DNA of 18,215 bases from an uncultured Rhodospirillales bacterium (GCA_913053795.1 CAJXGZ010000013.1:1-18215), one strand, 5' to 3'. Shown: positions 1 through 8,511, counted from the stretch's first letter. The notes: generated from the letters alone by a model not told the origin. Program-made: numbers and translations.

Positions 1-30
1 AGTAACTGCGGAGGAAGAAAAGTAAACTGT

Positions 31-56
31 CACCGTAACTGCACACCGTAACTGCA
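31..56. repeat. 13-bp tandem repeat (CACCGTAACTGCA x2)
   Basis: Two exact, directly adjacent copies of CACCGTAACTGCA lie at 31-43 and 44-56, immediately after the stop codon of the minus-strand LpxL-like gene. The core GTAACTGC also occurs at 2-9. No hairpin or T-run was seen, so this is not an obvious terminator. Confidence 0.7.
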
Positions 57-58
57 AA

Positions 59-961
59 TTAATCGGGCCAGCGTTTGTGGACCCATAGCCATTGTTCGGG
101 GCGTTGGCGCACCCAGTCTTCCAGCATGGCGTTGACTTGGGTCATGATGGCGGTGATGTCGGCTTGGCGGTCGCCGGTGTTGGGCAGGTCCATGGGCGGA
201 AAGTGGGTGATGCGGAAATGCGCCCCTTCAAGCCTTTCGGCGCGCACCGGAACCACTGGGCAGTTGAACCTGAGGGCGAACTGGGCCACCGCCGGGGCGG
301 TCATGGCGTCGCGTCCGAAGAAGGGGGCGGGAACGCCGTCGTTCATTTTCTGGTCCACAAGAATGCCTAAGTGTCCGCCTTGATTAAGCAGCTTCAGGAT
401 CTGTTTGGCCCCTTCCGAGCCCTTGGGGATCAACTCGCCGGAGCCGGGGCGGCGCTGGCGGAATAAAGCCTCCACCAATTGGTTGTTGGGCGCCCGGTAG
501 ATGAGGTGGATGGGCAGTCCCCGGCGGTCGACGCTCAAGGCCGGAACCTCCCAGTTGGCGAGGTGGCCGGCGAAGAAGATTCCCGGCTTGCCGTCATTTT
601 TCAGCTTGTCGATGTTCTCGGCCCCCACCACCTCGACGCGATCGCCCTCGCCGTACATTTTCATGCGTTGCAGGTGGGGAAACTCGAAGGCCGAGCGGCC
701 GATGTTCTCCCACATGGCGGGGATGATGCGCTCGATCTCGCCGGCGCTCTTTTCCGGAAAGGCGCGCATCAGGTTGCGGCGGGCCACCTTGGTGACGGAA
801 AGACGGGGGCCGACCGTGCGGCCGATCCAGCCGCCCAGCGCAGAGGCCCAATCAAGGGGCAGCAGCTTGACCAGTCCGAAAAGCAAATAGGACGGCAGCG
901 CCTGCAACGGATGCAGCAGGCGCCTTTGAAGCAAGCGCTGGAAACGGCTTTTATCCGCCAT
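59..961 (-). CDS. LpxL/HtrB-type lipid A acyltransferase
   Basis: 300-aa member of the LpxL/LpxM (HtrB) acyltransferase family, which transfers a secondary acyl chain from acyl-ACP to Kdo-lipid A at the cytoplasmic face of the inner membrane. The N-terminus is basic, followed by a hydrophobic anchor (about residues 22-35). The catalytic HX4D/E motif is visible as AGHLANWE (H133, E138). Further family blocks are LVDQKMNDG followed by PFFGRDAMTAPA, and the C-terminal pattern PEQWLWVHKRW. Length is normal. The ATG at 961 overlaps the end of lpxK by 11 nt, so the two are translationally coupled. It is the last gene of the lipid A block. The family call is firm; whether the chain added corresponds to LpxL or LpxM cannot be told from sequence alone. 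Confidence 0.93.
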   Translation of the reverse strand: MADKSRFQRLLQRRLLHPLQALPSYLLFGLVKLLPLDWASALGGWIGRTVGPRLSVTKVARRNLMRAFPEKSAGEIERIIPAMWENIGRSAFEFPHLQRMKMYGEGDRVEVVGAENIDKLKNDGKPGIFFAGHLANWEVPALSVDRRGLPIHLIYRAPNNQLVEALFRQRRPGSGELIPKGSEGAKQILKLLNQGGHLGILVDQKMNDGVPAPFFGRDAMTAPAVAQFALRFNCPVVPVRAERLEGAHFRITHFPPMDLPNTGDRQADITAIMTQVNAMLEDWVRQRPEQWLWVHKRWPD

Positions 962-1949
962 GATCTTTCAAAGGGTGGGCCTTCAATGGTTCAAGAATGG
1001 CTTCCAATGCCGTTTCGTCGTCCCATTCCATGTCGATTGTCAAGACTTCTATGCCGTCGCGTTGATGCTCGGACATGCGGGCCAAGTCCTTGGCTGTGGT
1101 CACAAGGACCGAGTCCGTCACCTTCGCCTGCGCCCGCAAGCGGTCGAGGTCCTCGTCCTCGTAGGGGTAATGGTCGGGGAAGAGGTGAGCCGCCACCAAG
1201 CGGCAGCCGATGGCGCGAAGCGAATCGAAAAACTTTTCCGGAATGCCGATGCCGGCGAAGGCCACCACGTCCTTGTCCTTGACGCCGGCGGCCTCGGGGC
1301 CGGGAATGACCCGGGCCTTGAGGACGGGCGGAATGTCCCGGCCGAGCCCATCAAGGGCCCCGGTTTCGTCTTCTCCGATCATCACCAGGGCGTCGGCGCG
1401 GGCCAGCCCCTCCGCCAGCGGTTCGCGCAAGGGACCGGCGGGAATGACGCGGCCGTTGCCGAATCCGTAGCCGCCGTCGATCACCAGCAAGGAGACGTCC
1501 TTAGCCAGACCCGGATTTTGAAATCCGTCGTCCATGATGATAACCTTGGCGCCCGCCTCCGCCGCCATGTGGGCGCCCGCCTTGCGATTGGCGGAAACCC
1601 ATGTCGGCGCCTGTTCGGCAAGCAGCAGCGCTTCGTCGCCCACCAGGCTGGAAGTATGATTTTCAAGGTCCACAAGAAGCGGGCCGGGCGCGTTGCCGCC
1701 GTAGCCCCGGGTGAGGAAGTGAACGGGGCCCATTGTGGCGTTGAGACGCGCGCCCAGGCTCAACGCCACCGGGGTTTTGCCGGCGCCGCCGCTCACCAGG
1801 TTGCCGATGCACAGCACAGGAATCGGGGCCTTCCAGGGTTTTTTTAAGTTAAAGCGGGTTTGCGACGCCATTCCATAGACCCACCCAAGGGGGCTCAACA
1901 GCTTCGCCAGCAGGCCGCCGTCCTGACGCCAGAAGTCAGGCTCTTTCAT
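951..1949 (-). CDS. lpxK: Tetraacyldisaccharide 4'-kinase LpxK
   Basis: 332-aa LpxK, which phosphorylates the 4' position of the tetraacyl disaccharide 1-phosphate using ATP at the inner membrane, giving lipid IVA. The Walker A/P-loop region GNLVSGGAGKTP lies at residues 49-60. Downstream are the family blocks TRGYGG, VGDEALLLA, IIMDDGFQN and FPDHYPYEDEDL. The ATG at 1949 (MKEPDFWRQDGG) is chosen because it matches the usual LpxK N-terminus. An upstream in-frame start at 2003 would add 18 residues and lie wholly inside waaA. The chosen start still overlaps the waaA end by 14 nt. The lpxL-like gene follows with an 11-nt overlap. The gene is essential for lipid A in typical Gram-negatives. Confidence 0.97.
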   Translation of the reverse strand: MKEPDFWRQDGGLLAKLLSPLGWVYGMASQTRFNLKKPWKAPIPVLCIGNLVSGGAGKTPVALSLGARLNATMGPVHFLTRGYGGNAPGPLLVDLENHTSSLVGDEALLLAEQAPTWVSANRKAGAHMAAEAGAKVIIMDDGFQNPGLAKDVSLLVIDGGYGFGNGRVIPAGPLREPLAEGLARADALVMIGEDETGALDGLGRDIPPVLKARVIPGPEAAGVKDKDVVAFAGIGIPEKFFDSLRAIGCRLVAAHLFPDHYPYEDEDLDRLRAQAKVTDSVLVTTAKDLARMSEHQRDGIEVLTIDMEWDDETALEAILEPLKAHPLKDHGG

Positions 1950-3222
1950 CGGGTTCTCCCATTTGATCCAGCAACGGCTTAAGCTCCGCCATGATGGCGT
2001 CAAGAATCCCTGCTTCCGCCGCGGCGAAATCCTTGGCCGCCTTGGCCATGCGGTCGCGGTCCTTCTTATTGGCCAGCAGTTTTTCGGCCTTGAGAGCCAA
2101 GTCCGCTTCGCCGTCGGCCTCTTCGGCGCCGCCGTCCTCCTTCAGGCGGGAAAAGATTTCCCGGAAGTTGGCGATATGCGGTCCGTGAAGAATGGCGCAA
2201 TCCAGCAACGCCGCCTCAAGGGGATTTTGTCCGCCAAGCGGAACCAGGGACTTGCCCATGAAGACGATGCCCGCCAAGCGAAAAAACAGCCCAAGCTCTC
2301 CCATGGTGTCGGCGACGTAGATGTCCGTGTTTTCCGAGACCTCTTCGTCGCTGGAGCGCTGGGCCGCGTTAAGGCCCATGCCGCGTAAGGCCTTGGCGAT
2401 TTCGCCGCCCCTTTGGGGATGGCGCGGGACGATGATTCCGAGGAGGCCGGGATGCTTTTTCTTTAGCTTGACGCAGGCGCGGGCGAACATTTCCTCCTCG
2501 CCGGGGTGGGTGCTCGCCGCCAGCCAGCGCCGGCGATCCTTTAAGACCGCCTCCAGGCGCTTCAACTCCAAAGGGTCGGCGGGCAGGGGCGGGGCCGCGA
2601 ACTTGAGGTTGCCGAGGCACTTGGCCCTGTGCGCCCCCAGGGACAGCAGGCGCCAGGCGTCCTCCTCGGTTTGGCCCAGGCAAAGGGTGAAGCCGGAAAG
2701 CAGTTTGTTGATGAGACTCTTGTAGCGTTGCCAGCCCATGTGCGAACTGGGCGAAATGCGCCCGTTGATCAGCACCAGGGGGATGTTGCGGTTCGCCGTC
2801 TCGCTGACCAGATTGGGCCAGAACTCGGATTCCGCCCACAGCGCCAGATCGGGCCGCCAGTGGTCGAGAAATCGGCGGACGTATTTCAGCAGATCGACGG
2901 GGATATATTGATGGAAGGCCCCCTCGGGCAGACGTTCCGCCATCAGCTTGGCCGAGGTCACCGTGCCGGTGGTCACCATCACCTTGAGGCCGTCCTTTTC
3001 AGCCAGCAGCCGCTCCACCAGGGGCAGCATGGACAGGGACTCGCCGACGCTGGCGGCGTGCAGCCAAGCCAGCGCTCCCTCGGGCCTTTTCCGCTTGGGA
3101 AGTCCCAGGCGCTCGTGGAAGCGTTCCTGGTCCTCCTTGCCGCGCTTTTTGCGCCCTCTCAAATAGAGCCGGATCATCGGCGTCGCCGAGGTGGTCAGCA
3201 TCCGGTACAGCGCCAAGATCAT
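1936..3222 (-). CDS. waaA: 3-deoxy-D-manno-octulosonic acid transferase WaaA
   Basis: 428-aa Kdo transferase (KdtA/WaaA, GT30), which attaches Kdo from CMP-Kdo to lipid IVA. An N-terminal hydrophobic anchor (residues 1-20) precedes RFHERLGLP and WLHAASVGES (residues 53-62), where the SVGE glutamate corresponds to the catalytic base of the family. VTTGTVTSA, YIPVD and LWAESEFWPNL follow. The C-terminal nucleotide-sugar half includes GQNPLEAALLDCAILHGPHIANF. The start is set at ATG 3222, which forms an ATGA overlap with the stop of the upstream DUF374 gene. A longer in-frame start at 3288 would add 22 residues inside that gene and is not family-like. Whether it adds one or two Kdo residues cannot be read from the sequence. 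Confidence 0.96.
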   Translation of the reverse strand: MILALYRMLTTSATPMIRLYLRGRKKRGKEDQERFHERLGLPKRKRPEGALAWLHAASVGESLSMLPLVERLLAEKDGLKVMVTTGTVTSAKLMAERLPEGAFHQYIPVDLLKYVRRFLDHWRPDLALWAESEFWPNLVSETANRNIPLVLINGRISPSSHMGWQRYKSLINKLLSGFTLCLGQTEEDAWRLLSLGAHRAKCLGNLKFAAPPLPADPLELKRLEAVLKDRRRWLAASTHPGEEEMFARACVKLKKKHPGLLGIIVPRHPQRGGEIAKALRGMGLNAAQRSSDEEVSENTDIYVADTMGELGLFFRLAGIVFMGKSLVPLGGQNPLEAALLDCAILHGPHIANFREIFSRLKEDGGAEEADGEADLALKAEKLLANKKDRDRMAKAAKDFAAAEAGILDAIMAELKPLLDQMGEPDERA

Positions 3223-3950
3223 GGGGCCATCTCCCTGGGCGACGCCTCCTCTGAGACCGGCTCGGGCTTGACCGGCTCGCGGTCGCACAGGATGTCGGCC
3301 TCGGCGGTGACGGCGGTGAGGGCGTCCTCGACTTTTTTAAGGGTTTTGGCAAGCGCCTCGGGGGGGGCGTCGCGCGGGGCCTCGATGGGCTCCCCCCACA
3401 CCATGACGCCTCGGGCGAAGGGATGGGCGACGAGGAAGCGGTCCCAGGAAGAAAGAACGCGGCCGCGGGTGACGCTGAAGGCGCAGGGAATGATGGGCGC
3501 CCCGGACAGGCGGGCGAGGCTGAGAATGCCGTCGCTGGCGCGCATTCCTGGGCCGCGCGGACCGTCGGGGGCGATGGCCACGCAATCGCCGCCCCTCAGG
3601 GTCTTGAGCAGCGTGCGCAAGGCCAGCGCGCCGCCGCGCGAGGACGACCCGGCCACGGATTTTACGCCCAGGCGCGCCATGGCGTTGGCGCCGAGTTGTC
3701 CGTCGGCATGCCCGGAGACCAGCATGTGGATATTCGCGGAGCGCCGCCAGCAATAGGGCATCATCAGCATCCGGCCGTGCCAGAAGCCCAGAATGAAGGG
3801 TTTGCCCTCGTCCCAATAGCGCTGGGGCGTTTCGCCGCGCACCACCGACCAACGCCCGGTGGCGTGAACCAGCCGGATGTATTGAGCGCCGAGCCAGCTT
3901 ATCAGCGCCCGCACCGCCTCGTTGCGCAGGATTTTCTTGGACAGTTTCAC
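3219..3950 (-). CDS. DUF374 lysophospholipid acyltransferase family protein
   Basis: 243-aa DUF374-family protein (LPLAT superfamily), typically found next to waaA and lpxK in alphaproteobacteria and thought to act in lipid A or phospholipid acylation. Hallmarks are FWHGRMLMMPY (residues 56-66), SGHADGQL (79-86), GSSSRGGALAL (101-111) and APDGPRGPG (127-135). The start is GTG at 3950; the best SD, AGGAG (complement of 3963-3967), is 12 nt upstream and partly held in a hairpin formed with the end of msbA. It overlaps waaA by 4 nt (ATGA). The acyl donor and exact substrate of this family are not settled, so no gene symbol is given. Confidence 0.9.
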   Translation of the reverse strand: MKLSKKILRNEAVRALISWLGAQYIRLVHATGRWSVVRGETPQRYWDEGKPFILGFWHGRMLMMPYCWRRSANIHMLVSGHADGQLGANAMARLGVKSVAGSSSRGGALALRTLLKTLRGGDCVAIAPDGPRGPGMRASDGILSLARLSGAPIIPCAFSVTRGRVLSSWDRFLVAHPFARGVMVWGEPIEAPRDAPPEALAKTLKKVEDALTAVTAEADILCDREPVKPEPVSEEASPREMAP

Positions 3951-3963
3951 GGCTTAGTCCGAC

Positions 3964-3984
3964 TCCTAGTACAGGCCACTAGGA
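3964..3984 (-). promoter_or_regulatory. Hairpin covering the Shine-Dalgarno of the DUF374 gene
   Basis: A perfect 7-bp inverted repeat (TCCTAGT / ACTAGGA, 7-nt loop) spans the msbA stop codon (3979-3981) and most of the AGGAG that serves the DUF374 gene (complement of 3963-3967). In the minus-strand mRNA the AGGA would be paired. Opening by ribosomes finishing msbA could couple translation of the two genes. There is no T-run, so it is not read as a terminator. The regulatory role is inferred. Confidence 0.4.
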
Positions 3985-5766
3985 CGATTCCTCTTCCTTG
4001 AATTGCATGGCGTGAAGATTCGCATAGGCGCCGTTCTTGGCCAACAACGTGGCGTGATTCCCCTGCTCCACCACTTTTCCCCCGTCGATCACATAGATCA
4101 CGTCGGCGTCCTGGACCGTTGACAGGCGGTGGGCGATGACCAGGGTGGAGCGCCCCTGCATAAGCTCGTTGAGGGCCGATTGGACCTGGCGTTCGGACTC
4201 CGTGTCCAGGGACGAGGTGGCTTCGTCCAGCAGCAGGATGGGGGCGTTCTTCAGAATGGCGCGGGCGATGGCCAGACGCTGGCGCTGGCCGCCGGACAGC
4301 TTGACGCCTCGTTCTCCGGTCATGGTGTCGTAGCCTTGGGGCAGCTCTTCTATGAAGTCGTGGGCGGCGGCGTGGCGGGCGGCGGCGATAATGTCCTCCT
4401 CGCTGGCTCCGGCGCGGCCGTAGGCGATGTTGGCCCTGACCGTGTCGTCGAACAGGGTGATCTCCTGGCTGACCAGGGCGATGGCGGTGCGCAAGGACGG
4501 GAAGGTGACGTCGCGCACGTCGGTTCCGTCGATCAGGACCTTGCCGGAATCGATGTCGTAAAAACGGGGAATCAGGTTGAGCAAAGTCGTCTTTCCGGCG
4601 CCCGACGGCCCCACCAGCGCCGCCGTTCCGCCCGCCGGGACCTCAAGGGTGACGCCGTTGATGGCGATTTTTTCGGGGACGTAGGAGAAATACACATCCT
4701 CCAGGCGCACATGTCCCTTGGACGCGGTCAGTTCGATTGCGCCGGGTTTTTCATGAATTGACGGCGGGATGTCTAGAAATTCGAACAGGCGCTGGGCGCC
4801 GGCCAGTCCCTCCTGGAGGGCCGAATTGAGGTTGGCCAGCCGTTTCATGGGCTCGTAGGCCATGATCAGCGCCGTCAGGAAGGAAAAGAACGAGCCCGAG
4901 TCGGTCTGATTCTCGATCACCTTGTAGCCGCCGTAAACGATGACGATGGCGATCGCCGCGCCGCCGAGAGTCTCCATGATCGGGCTTGACAGGGCGCGGA
5001 TGCGCGCGGTCTTGAACGAAAGCTTGCGGATCTTATCGACAATGGCGGCGATGCGGCTCTTTTCGTACGCCTCCATGTTGTAGGCCTTGACGATCCGGAT
5101 GCCCTGGAAGGTCTGCTCCAGCAGGGTCAGGAATAGGCCCATTTCCACTTGTGTGTTTGCGGTGACCTTGCGCACCCGGCGGCCAAGGCGGGCGATCGGA
5201 TAGATGGCTGTCGGAAAGATAAAGAAGGAAACGAGGGCCAACTGCGGATCCTGCAGAAACATCACGAAAACCAAGCCGATAAGGGTCAAAAAGTCCTTGC
5301 CCACCGCGGTCAGGGCGTTGGACACCGCCACCCGCATGAGGTTGATGTCGTTGGTGAAGAGCGAGATCAGCTTGCCCGTGGAGTTGGAATGAAAAAAGCT
5401 GATGTCCATGTGCGCGAAGTGGGCGTACAGGCGGTCCTGGCTGTCGGCGATGACCCGAAGGCCGACATAGCTGAGCAGCGTCGTTTGGGCGTAGTTGGCC
5501 AGGCCCTTGATGGCGAAAGTGGCGAGCACGGCGCCGCCGATCAGCCACAGCATCTCGCGGTCATGGGAGATGAAAATATAGTTGACCACCGGCTTCATCA
5601 GCCAGGCGCTGAAGGCCGTCGCCGCCGCCATCACCGCCATGAAGATCAGCGCAAAGCCCAGCCATGACAGATAGGGCCGGACGCTTTCCTTGATCAGGCG
5701 GCGCATCAAGACGGTGGTGGCGAGATGCCGGACGCTTTTGGGGGCGGCGGTTTGGTTCAAGGACAT
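3979..5766 (-). CDS. msbA: Lipid A export ABC transporter MsbA
   Basis: 595-aa half-transporter with an N-terminal six-helix ABC membrane domain (about residues 30-320) fused to an ATPase domain (350-595). It is of MsbA type, which flips lipid A-core from the cytoplasmic to the periplasmic leaflet as a homodimer. Walker A GPSGAGKT is at 386-393, the Q-loop at Q434 (LVSQEITLFDD), signature LSGGQRQR at 490-497, Walker B ILLLDEATSSLD at 510-521 and the switch His at H546 (IAHRLSTV). Location directly upstream of DUF374-waaA-lpxK-lpxL supports a lipid A substrate, although MsbA-like drug or lipid exporters look similar. It follows pmbA after 67 nt and lies 28 nt before the next gene. Confidence 0.9.
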   Translation of the reverse strand: MSLNQTAAPKSVRHLATTVLMRRLIKESVRPYLSWLGFALIFMAVMAAATAFSAWLMKPVVNYIFISHDREMLWLIGGAVLATFAIKGLANYAQTTLLSYVGLRVIADSQDRLYAHFAHMDISFFHSNSTGKLISLFTNDINLMRVAVSNALTAVGKDFLTLIGLVFVMFLQDPQLALVSFFIFPTAIYPIARLGRRVRKVTANTQVEMGLFLTLLEQTFQGIRIVKAYNMEAYEKSRIAAIVDKIRKLSFKTARIRALSSPIMETLGGAAIAIVIVYGGYKVIENQTDSGSFFSFLTALIMAYEPMKRLANLNSALQEGLAGAQRLFEFLDIPPSIHEKPGAIELTASKGHVRLEDVYFSYVPEKIAINGVTLEVPAGGTAALVGPSGAGKTTLLNLIPRFYDIDSGKVLIDGTDVRDVTFPSLRTAIALVSQEITLFDDTVRANIAYGRAGASEEDIIAAARHAAAHDFIEELPQGYDTMTGERGVKLSGGQRQRLAIARAILKNAPILLLDEATSSLDTESERQVQSALNELMQGRSTLVIAHRLSTVQDADVIYVIDGGKVVEQGNHATLLAKNGAYANLHAMQFKEEESS

Positions 5767-5833
5767 GCACTCGCATATTGACGGGCGGCGGAATTTAGCA
5801 TGAAGAAGCGCCGATGGCTATTCAGATAGGCTA

Positions 5834-7177
5834 TTAAGACCCCGCCACCATCAAGCCGTCTATACGCAAGGTGGGGGCGTTGACGCCGTAGCGGAACTCC
5901 AGGTCGTCGGCGGCGCTGAGGTTGGCGAACATCTGGTTGAGGTTTCCGGCCACCGTCAACTCGCTCACCGGATAGGCCAGTTCACCGTTTTCGATCCAAA
6001 AGCCGCCGGCGCCGCGGCTGTAGTCGCCGGTGACGGCGCTGATCCCAAAGCCGATCAACTCGGTGACGTAAAGCCCGCTTTCGATGTCGGCCATCAGCTT
6101 CTTGGGCGACAGGGCGCCCGGCTCCAGGTGCAGATTGGTGGCGGCGGGCGAGGGCGGCGACGAGACGCCGCGGCTGGCGTGGCCGGTGGTCTCCATCGCC
6201 AATTGCCGGGCCGAGCCGAGGTCGAGGATCCAGGTCCGTAAAACGCCGTTCTCGACGATGTTGCGCCGCTTCGTCGCCACCCCTTCGCCGTCGAAGGGCT
6301 TGGAGCGAAGGCCCCGAATGCGCCGTGGGTCGTCGATGATGGTGACGGCCTCGGGAAAAATCCTTTCGCCCAGCTTGTCCTTGAGGAAGGACGCGCCGCG
6401 GGTGATGGCGGAGCCGTTGATGGCCATCGACAGGTGAGAGACGACGCCGCCGGAAACCCTGGGGTCATAGACCACCGGAACCTGGGCGGTCGCCGCCTTG
6501 CGCGGATTAAGACGCTTTACCGCCCGCTCTCCGGCCGTGCGTCCGATGTCTTCGGGCTGGCGCAGGTCTTCGCCGTATATGGCGGTGTCGTAGTCGTAGT
6601 CGGTCTCCATCTTGGCGCCCTCGCCGGCTAGCACCGAGACGCCGAGGGAATGACGGGAGTTGGCGTATGTTTGGGCGAAACCGTTGGAGGCGGCGAAGGT
6701 GACGACGTGGCTGCTCCAGCCGGCCTCGGCGCCGTCAGAGTTCGTGACCCCGGGAACCGCCCGCGCCGCGTCCTCGGCGCGCTTCGCCAAGTCCCGCAGG
6801 GCCGCTTGGGTGGGCTCGGCGGCGTCGCGGGTGTCCAGGTCGGGAAATTCGGTGGCCAGTTGAGAGGGATCGGCCAAACCGCAGTAGGGGTCCTCGGGCG
6901 CCTTCTGGGCCATGGCGACGGCGCGCGCCGTCATCTCATCCAGGGCCTCGGGCGAAGAGTCCGACGAGGAAACAATGGCTTGGCGCTTGCCCACGAATAC
7001 CCTGAGCCCCAGGTCAGAGCCCTCGGAGCGCTGGATGTTCTCCGGCTTTCCCAGACGCTGGGCGTGGGAAAGGGAAACGCCCTCGATGAACATGGCGTCG
7101 CACGAATCGGCGCCCGCCGCCTTGGCCTTTTCAAGAAGCCCGCCCAGCAAGCCCAGTTTGTCGCCGTCAACAGTCAT
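5834..7177 (-). CDS. pmbA: PmbA/TldE-type metallopeptidase partner protein
   Basis: 447-aa TldD/PmbA family protein of the PmbA (TldE) branch. PmbA forms a heterodimer with TldD, a zinc metalloprotease that matures peptides such as microcin B17 and degrades CcdA. Blocks seen are SEGSDLGLRVFVGKRQ near residue 50, SGGVVSHLSMAINGSAI, KPFDGEGVATKRRNIVENG, TNLHLEPG, and the C-terminal GDYSRGAGGFWIENGE followed by PVSELTVAGNL. The HEXXXH metal motif of TldD is absent, as expected for PmbA. It starts with ATG at 7177, divergent from the transferase pair, and is the first gene of the minus-strand block. In alphaproteobacteria this gene often sits by the DUF374-waaA-lpxK cluster, so its position is conserved rather than functionally telling. 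Confidence 0.93.
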   Translation of the reverse strand: MTVDGDKLGLLGGLLEKAKAAGADSCDAMFIEGVSLSHAQRLGKPENIQRSEGSDLGLRVFVGKRQAIVSSSDSSPEALDEMTARAVAMAQKAPEDPYCGLADPSQLATEFPDLDTRDAAEPTQAALRDLAKRAEDAARAVPGVTNSDGAEAGWSSHVVTFAASNGFAQTYANSRHSLGVSVLAGEGAKMETDYDYDTAIYGEDLRQPEDIGRTAGERAVKRLNPRKAATAQVPVVYDPRVSGGVVSHLSMAINGSAITRGASFLKDKLGERIFPEAVTIIDDPRRIRGLRSKPFDGEGVATKRRNIVENGVLRTWILDLGSARQLAMETTGHASRGVSSPPSPAATNLHLEPGALSPKKLMADIESGLYVTELIGFGISAVTGDYSRGAGGFWIENGELAYPVSELTVAGNLNQMFANLSAADDLEFRYGVNAPTLRIDGLMVAGS

Positions 7178-7219
7178 GGCGCACCGTATCTAAGTTGTTA
7201 AGAAAGTGGATTGGTATAA

Positions 7220-7933
7220 GTGAAGCGGCGCCGCTTGCCAAGGGAGGAGAGCGGTGTAAAATCCCCCGCCGTGCTTAGCATCGTCATTCCCACCCTGAAT
7301 TCCGCCGACTTCCTTGAGGGGACGTTGAAGGCCGTTGGCGATGGCTTTGAAATCATCATCGTTGACGGCGGCTCGGGGGACTTAACGCCTGAGCTTGCGG
7401 CGCGTCTGGGGCTGAGGGTGGTTGAGGCGCCCAGGGGGCGGGGCGTTCAACTGGCCGCCGGGGCCAAGATCGCCAAGGGCGACTGGCTGTTGTTCCTGCA
7501 CGCCGACACCGTGCTGGAGCCGGGCTGGGACGCCGCCGCCGGGAATTTCATGAAGAATCCCGAGAACGCGCGCCGGGCCGCCGTTTTCCGCCTGAAGCTC
7601 GACGATCCGGCCCCCCGGGCGCGCCGCCTGGAGCGTTTGGCCGCCTGGCGCGGCCAGATTCGCGGCCTTCCCTACGGCGACCAGGGTCTTTTGATCTCGC
7701 GCCCCTATTACCATGCGCTGGGCGGATTCACGGAAATCCCCCTGATGGAGGACGTGGACATGATAAGGCGCATCGGCAAGGGCCGTCTTGTCACCCTTGA
7801 CGCCGCCGCCGTCACTTCCGCCGAGCGCTACCAGAAGGACGGCTATATCTTGCGGCCCTTGCGCAACCTTCTGTGTTTGGGCCTTTATTTCATTGGCGTC
7901 CCGCCCCGATGGATCGCCAGGCTCTACGGATGA
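7220..7933 (+). CDS. Family 2 glycosyltransferase, rSAM/selenodomain-associated type 2
   Basis: GT-A fold glycosyltransferase of the type described as 'transferase 2, rSAM/selenodomain-associated' (TIGR04283). It shows SIVIPTLNSADF at the start of the fold, IIVDGGSGD, LFLHADT (the DXD-like metal site), GLPYGDQGLLISR and PLMEDVDMIRRI, then a hydrophobic C-terminal segment (LLCLGLYFIGVPP). The acceptor is unknown. The start is uncertain. GTG at 7220 gives 237 aa; GTG at 7271, just before LSIVIPTL, gives 220 aa and fits the family better. However, the strongest SD (AGGGAGGAGA, 7241-7250) is about 20 nt before 7271 and downstream of 7220. It overlaps the next gene by 4 nt (ATGA). Confidence 0.85.
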   Translation: MKRRRLPREESGVKSPAVLSIVIPTLNSADFLEGTLKAVGDGFEIIIVDGGSGDLTPELAARLGLRVVEAPRGRGVQLAAGAKIAKGDWLLFLHADTVLEPGWDAAAGNFMKNPENARRAAVFRLKLDDPAPRARRLERLAAWRGQIRGLPYGDQGLLISRPYYHALGGFTEIPLMEDVDMIRRIGKGRLVTLDAAAVTSAERYQKDGYILRPLRNLLCLGLYFIGVPPRWIARLYG

Positions 7934-8511
7934 AGCCGACGCTGATCATCTTCGCCAAGGCGCCGCGTCTGGGCTTGGTGAAAACCCGGCTGGCCCGCGA
8001 TATCGGCGCCGTCGCTGCTTGGTCCTTCCACAGGAACGCCGTCGAGCACATGGTGAGGCGGCTGTCCAGGGACAAGCGCTGGCGTTGCCTGCTGGCGGTG
8101 ACCCCCGGCGCCGCCAAATGGCCGCCGGGCGTTGCTTGCTTTCCCCAGGGAGAGGGAGACCTGGGAGAGCGCATGGACCGGGCTTTAAGATTTCCACCGC
8201 CCGGTCCCGCGGTCATTGCCGGCTTGGACATTCCCCACATCACGCCATCGCACATCGCGGGCGCCTTCAAGGCGTTGGGCGAACATGACGCGGTTTTCGG
8301 CCCGGCCGAGGACGGCGGCTACTGGCTGGTGGGATTGAAGCGCCGCCCCATGACGCCCCGCATTTTCCAAGGCGTCAGCTGGTCGACGGAACACGCCTTG
8401 GCCGACACCCTGAAAAACCTGCCCGACGGCGCCTCCACGGCCTTGCTGGAGACCCTCATGGACGTCGACGACGGCGAGTCTTATGAGAAATGGCGAAAGT
8501 CAGCTTCTTAA
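7930..8511 (+). CDS. CofC-like transferase, rSAM/selenodomain-associated type 1
   Basis: 193-aa protein of the TIGR04282 family (CofC/GT-A like, 'transferase 1, rSAM/selenodomain-associated'). The N-terminal nucleotide-binding signature LIIFAKAPRLGLVKTRLA is at residues 5-22; GLDIPHITPSHI (98-109) holds the aspartate expected at the metal site; AVFGPAEDGGYWLVGLK (121-137) is the strongest family block. The start ATG at 7930 overlaps the upstream transferase stop (ATGA), so the two are coupled and probably act in one pathway. The family is sometimes labelled arsenosugar biosynthesis, but no arsenic gene or radical-SAM selenodomain partner is in this window. It converges with the histidine kinase gene, and the two stop codons share 8508-8511. 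Confidence 0.88.
   Translation: MKPTLIIFAKAPRLGLVKTRLARDIGAVAAWSFHRNAVEHMVRRLSRDKRWRCLLAVTPGAAKWPPGVACFPQGEGDLGERMDRALRFPPPGPAVIAGLDIPHITPSHIAGAFKALGEHDAVFGPAEDGGYWLVGLKRRPMTPRIFQGVSWSTEHALADTLKNLPDGASTALLETLMDVDDGESYEKWRKSAS

Noticed and set aside
479..1282. Long plus-strand open frame opposite lpxL and lpxK
   Set aside because: It is a GC-rich shadow of two clear minus-strand genes, with Arg/Pro/Gly-rich composition and no recognisable domain. The same applies to the other long frames opposite waaA, msbA, pmbA and the histidine kinase.
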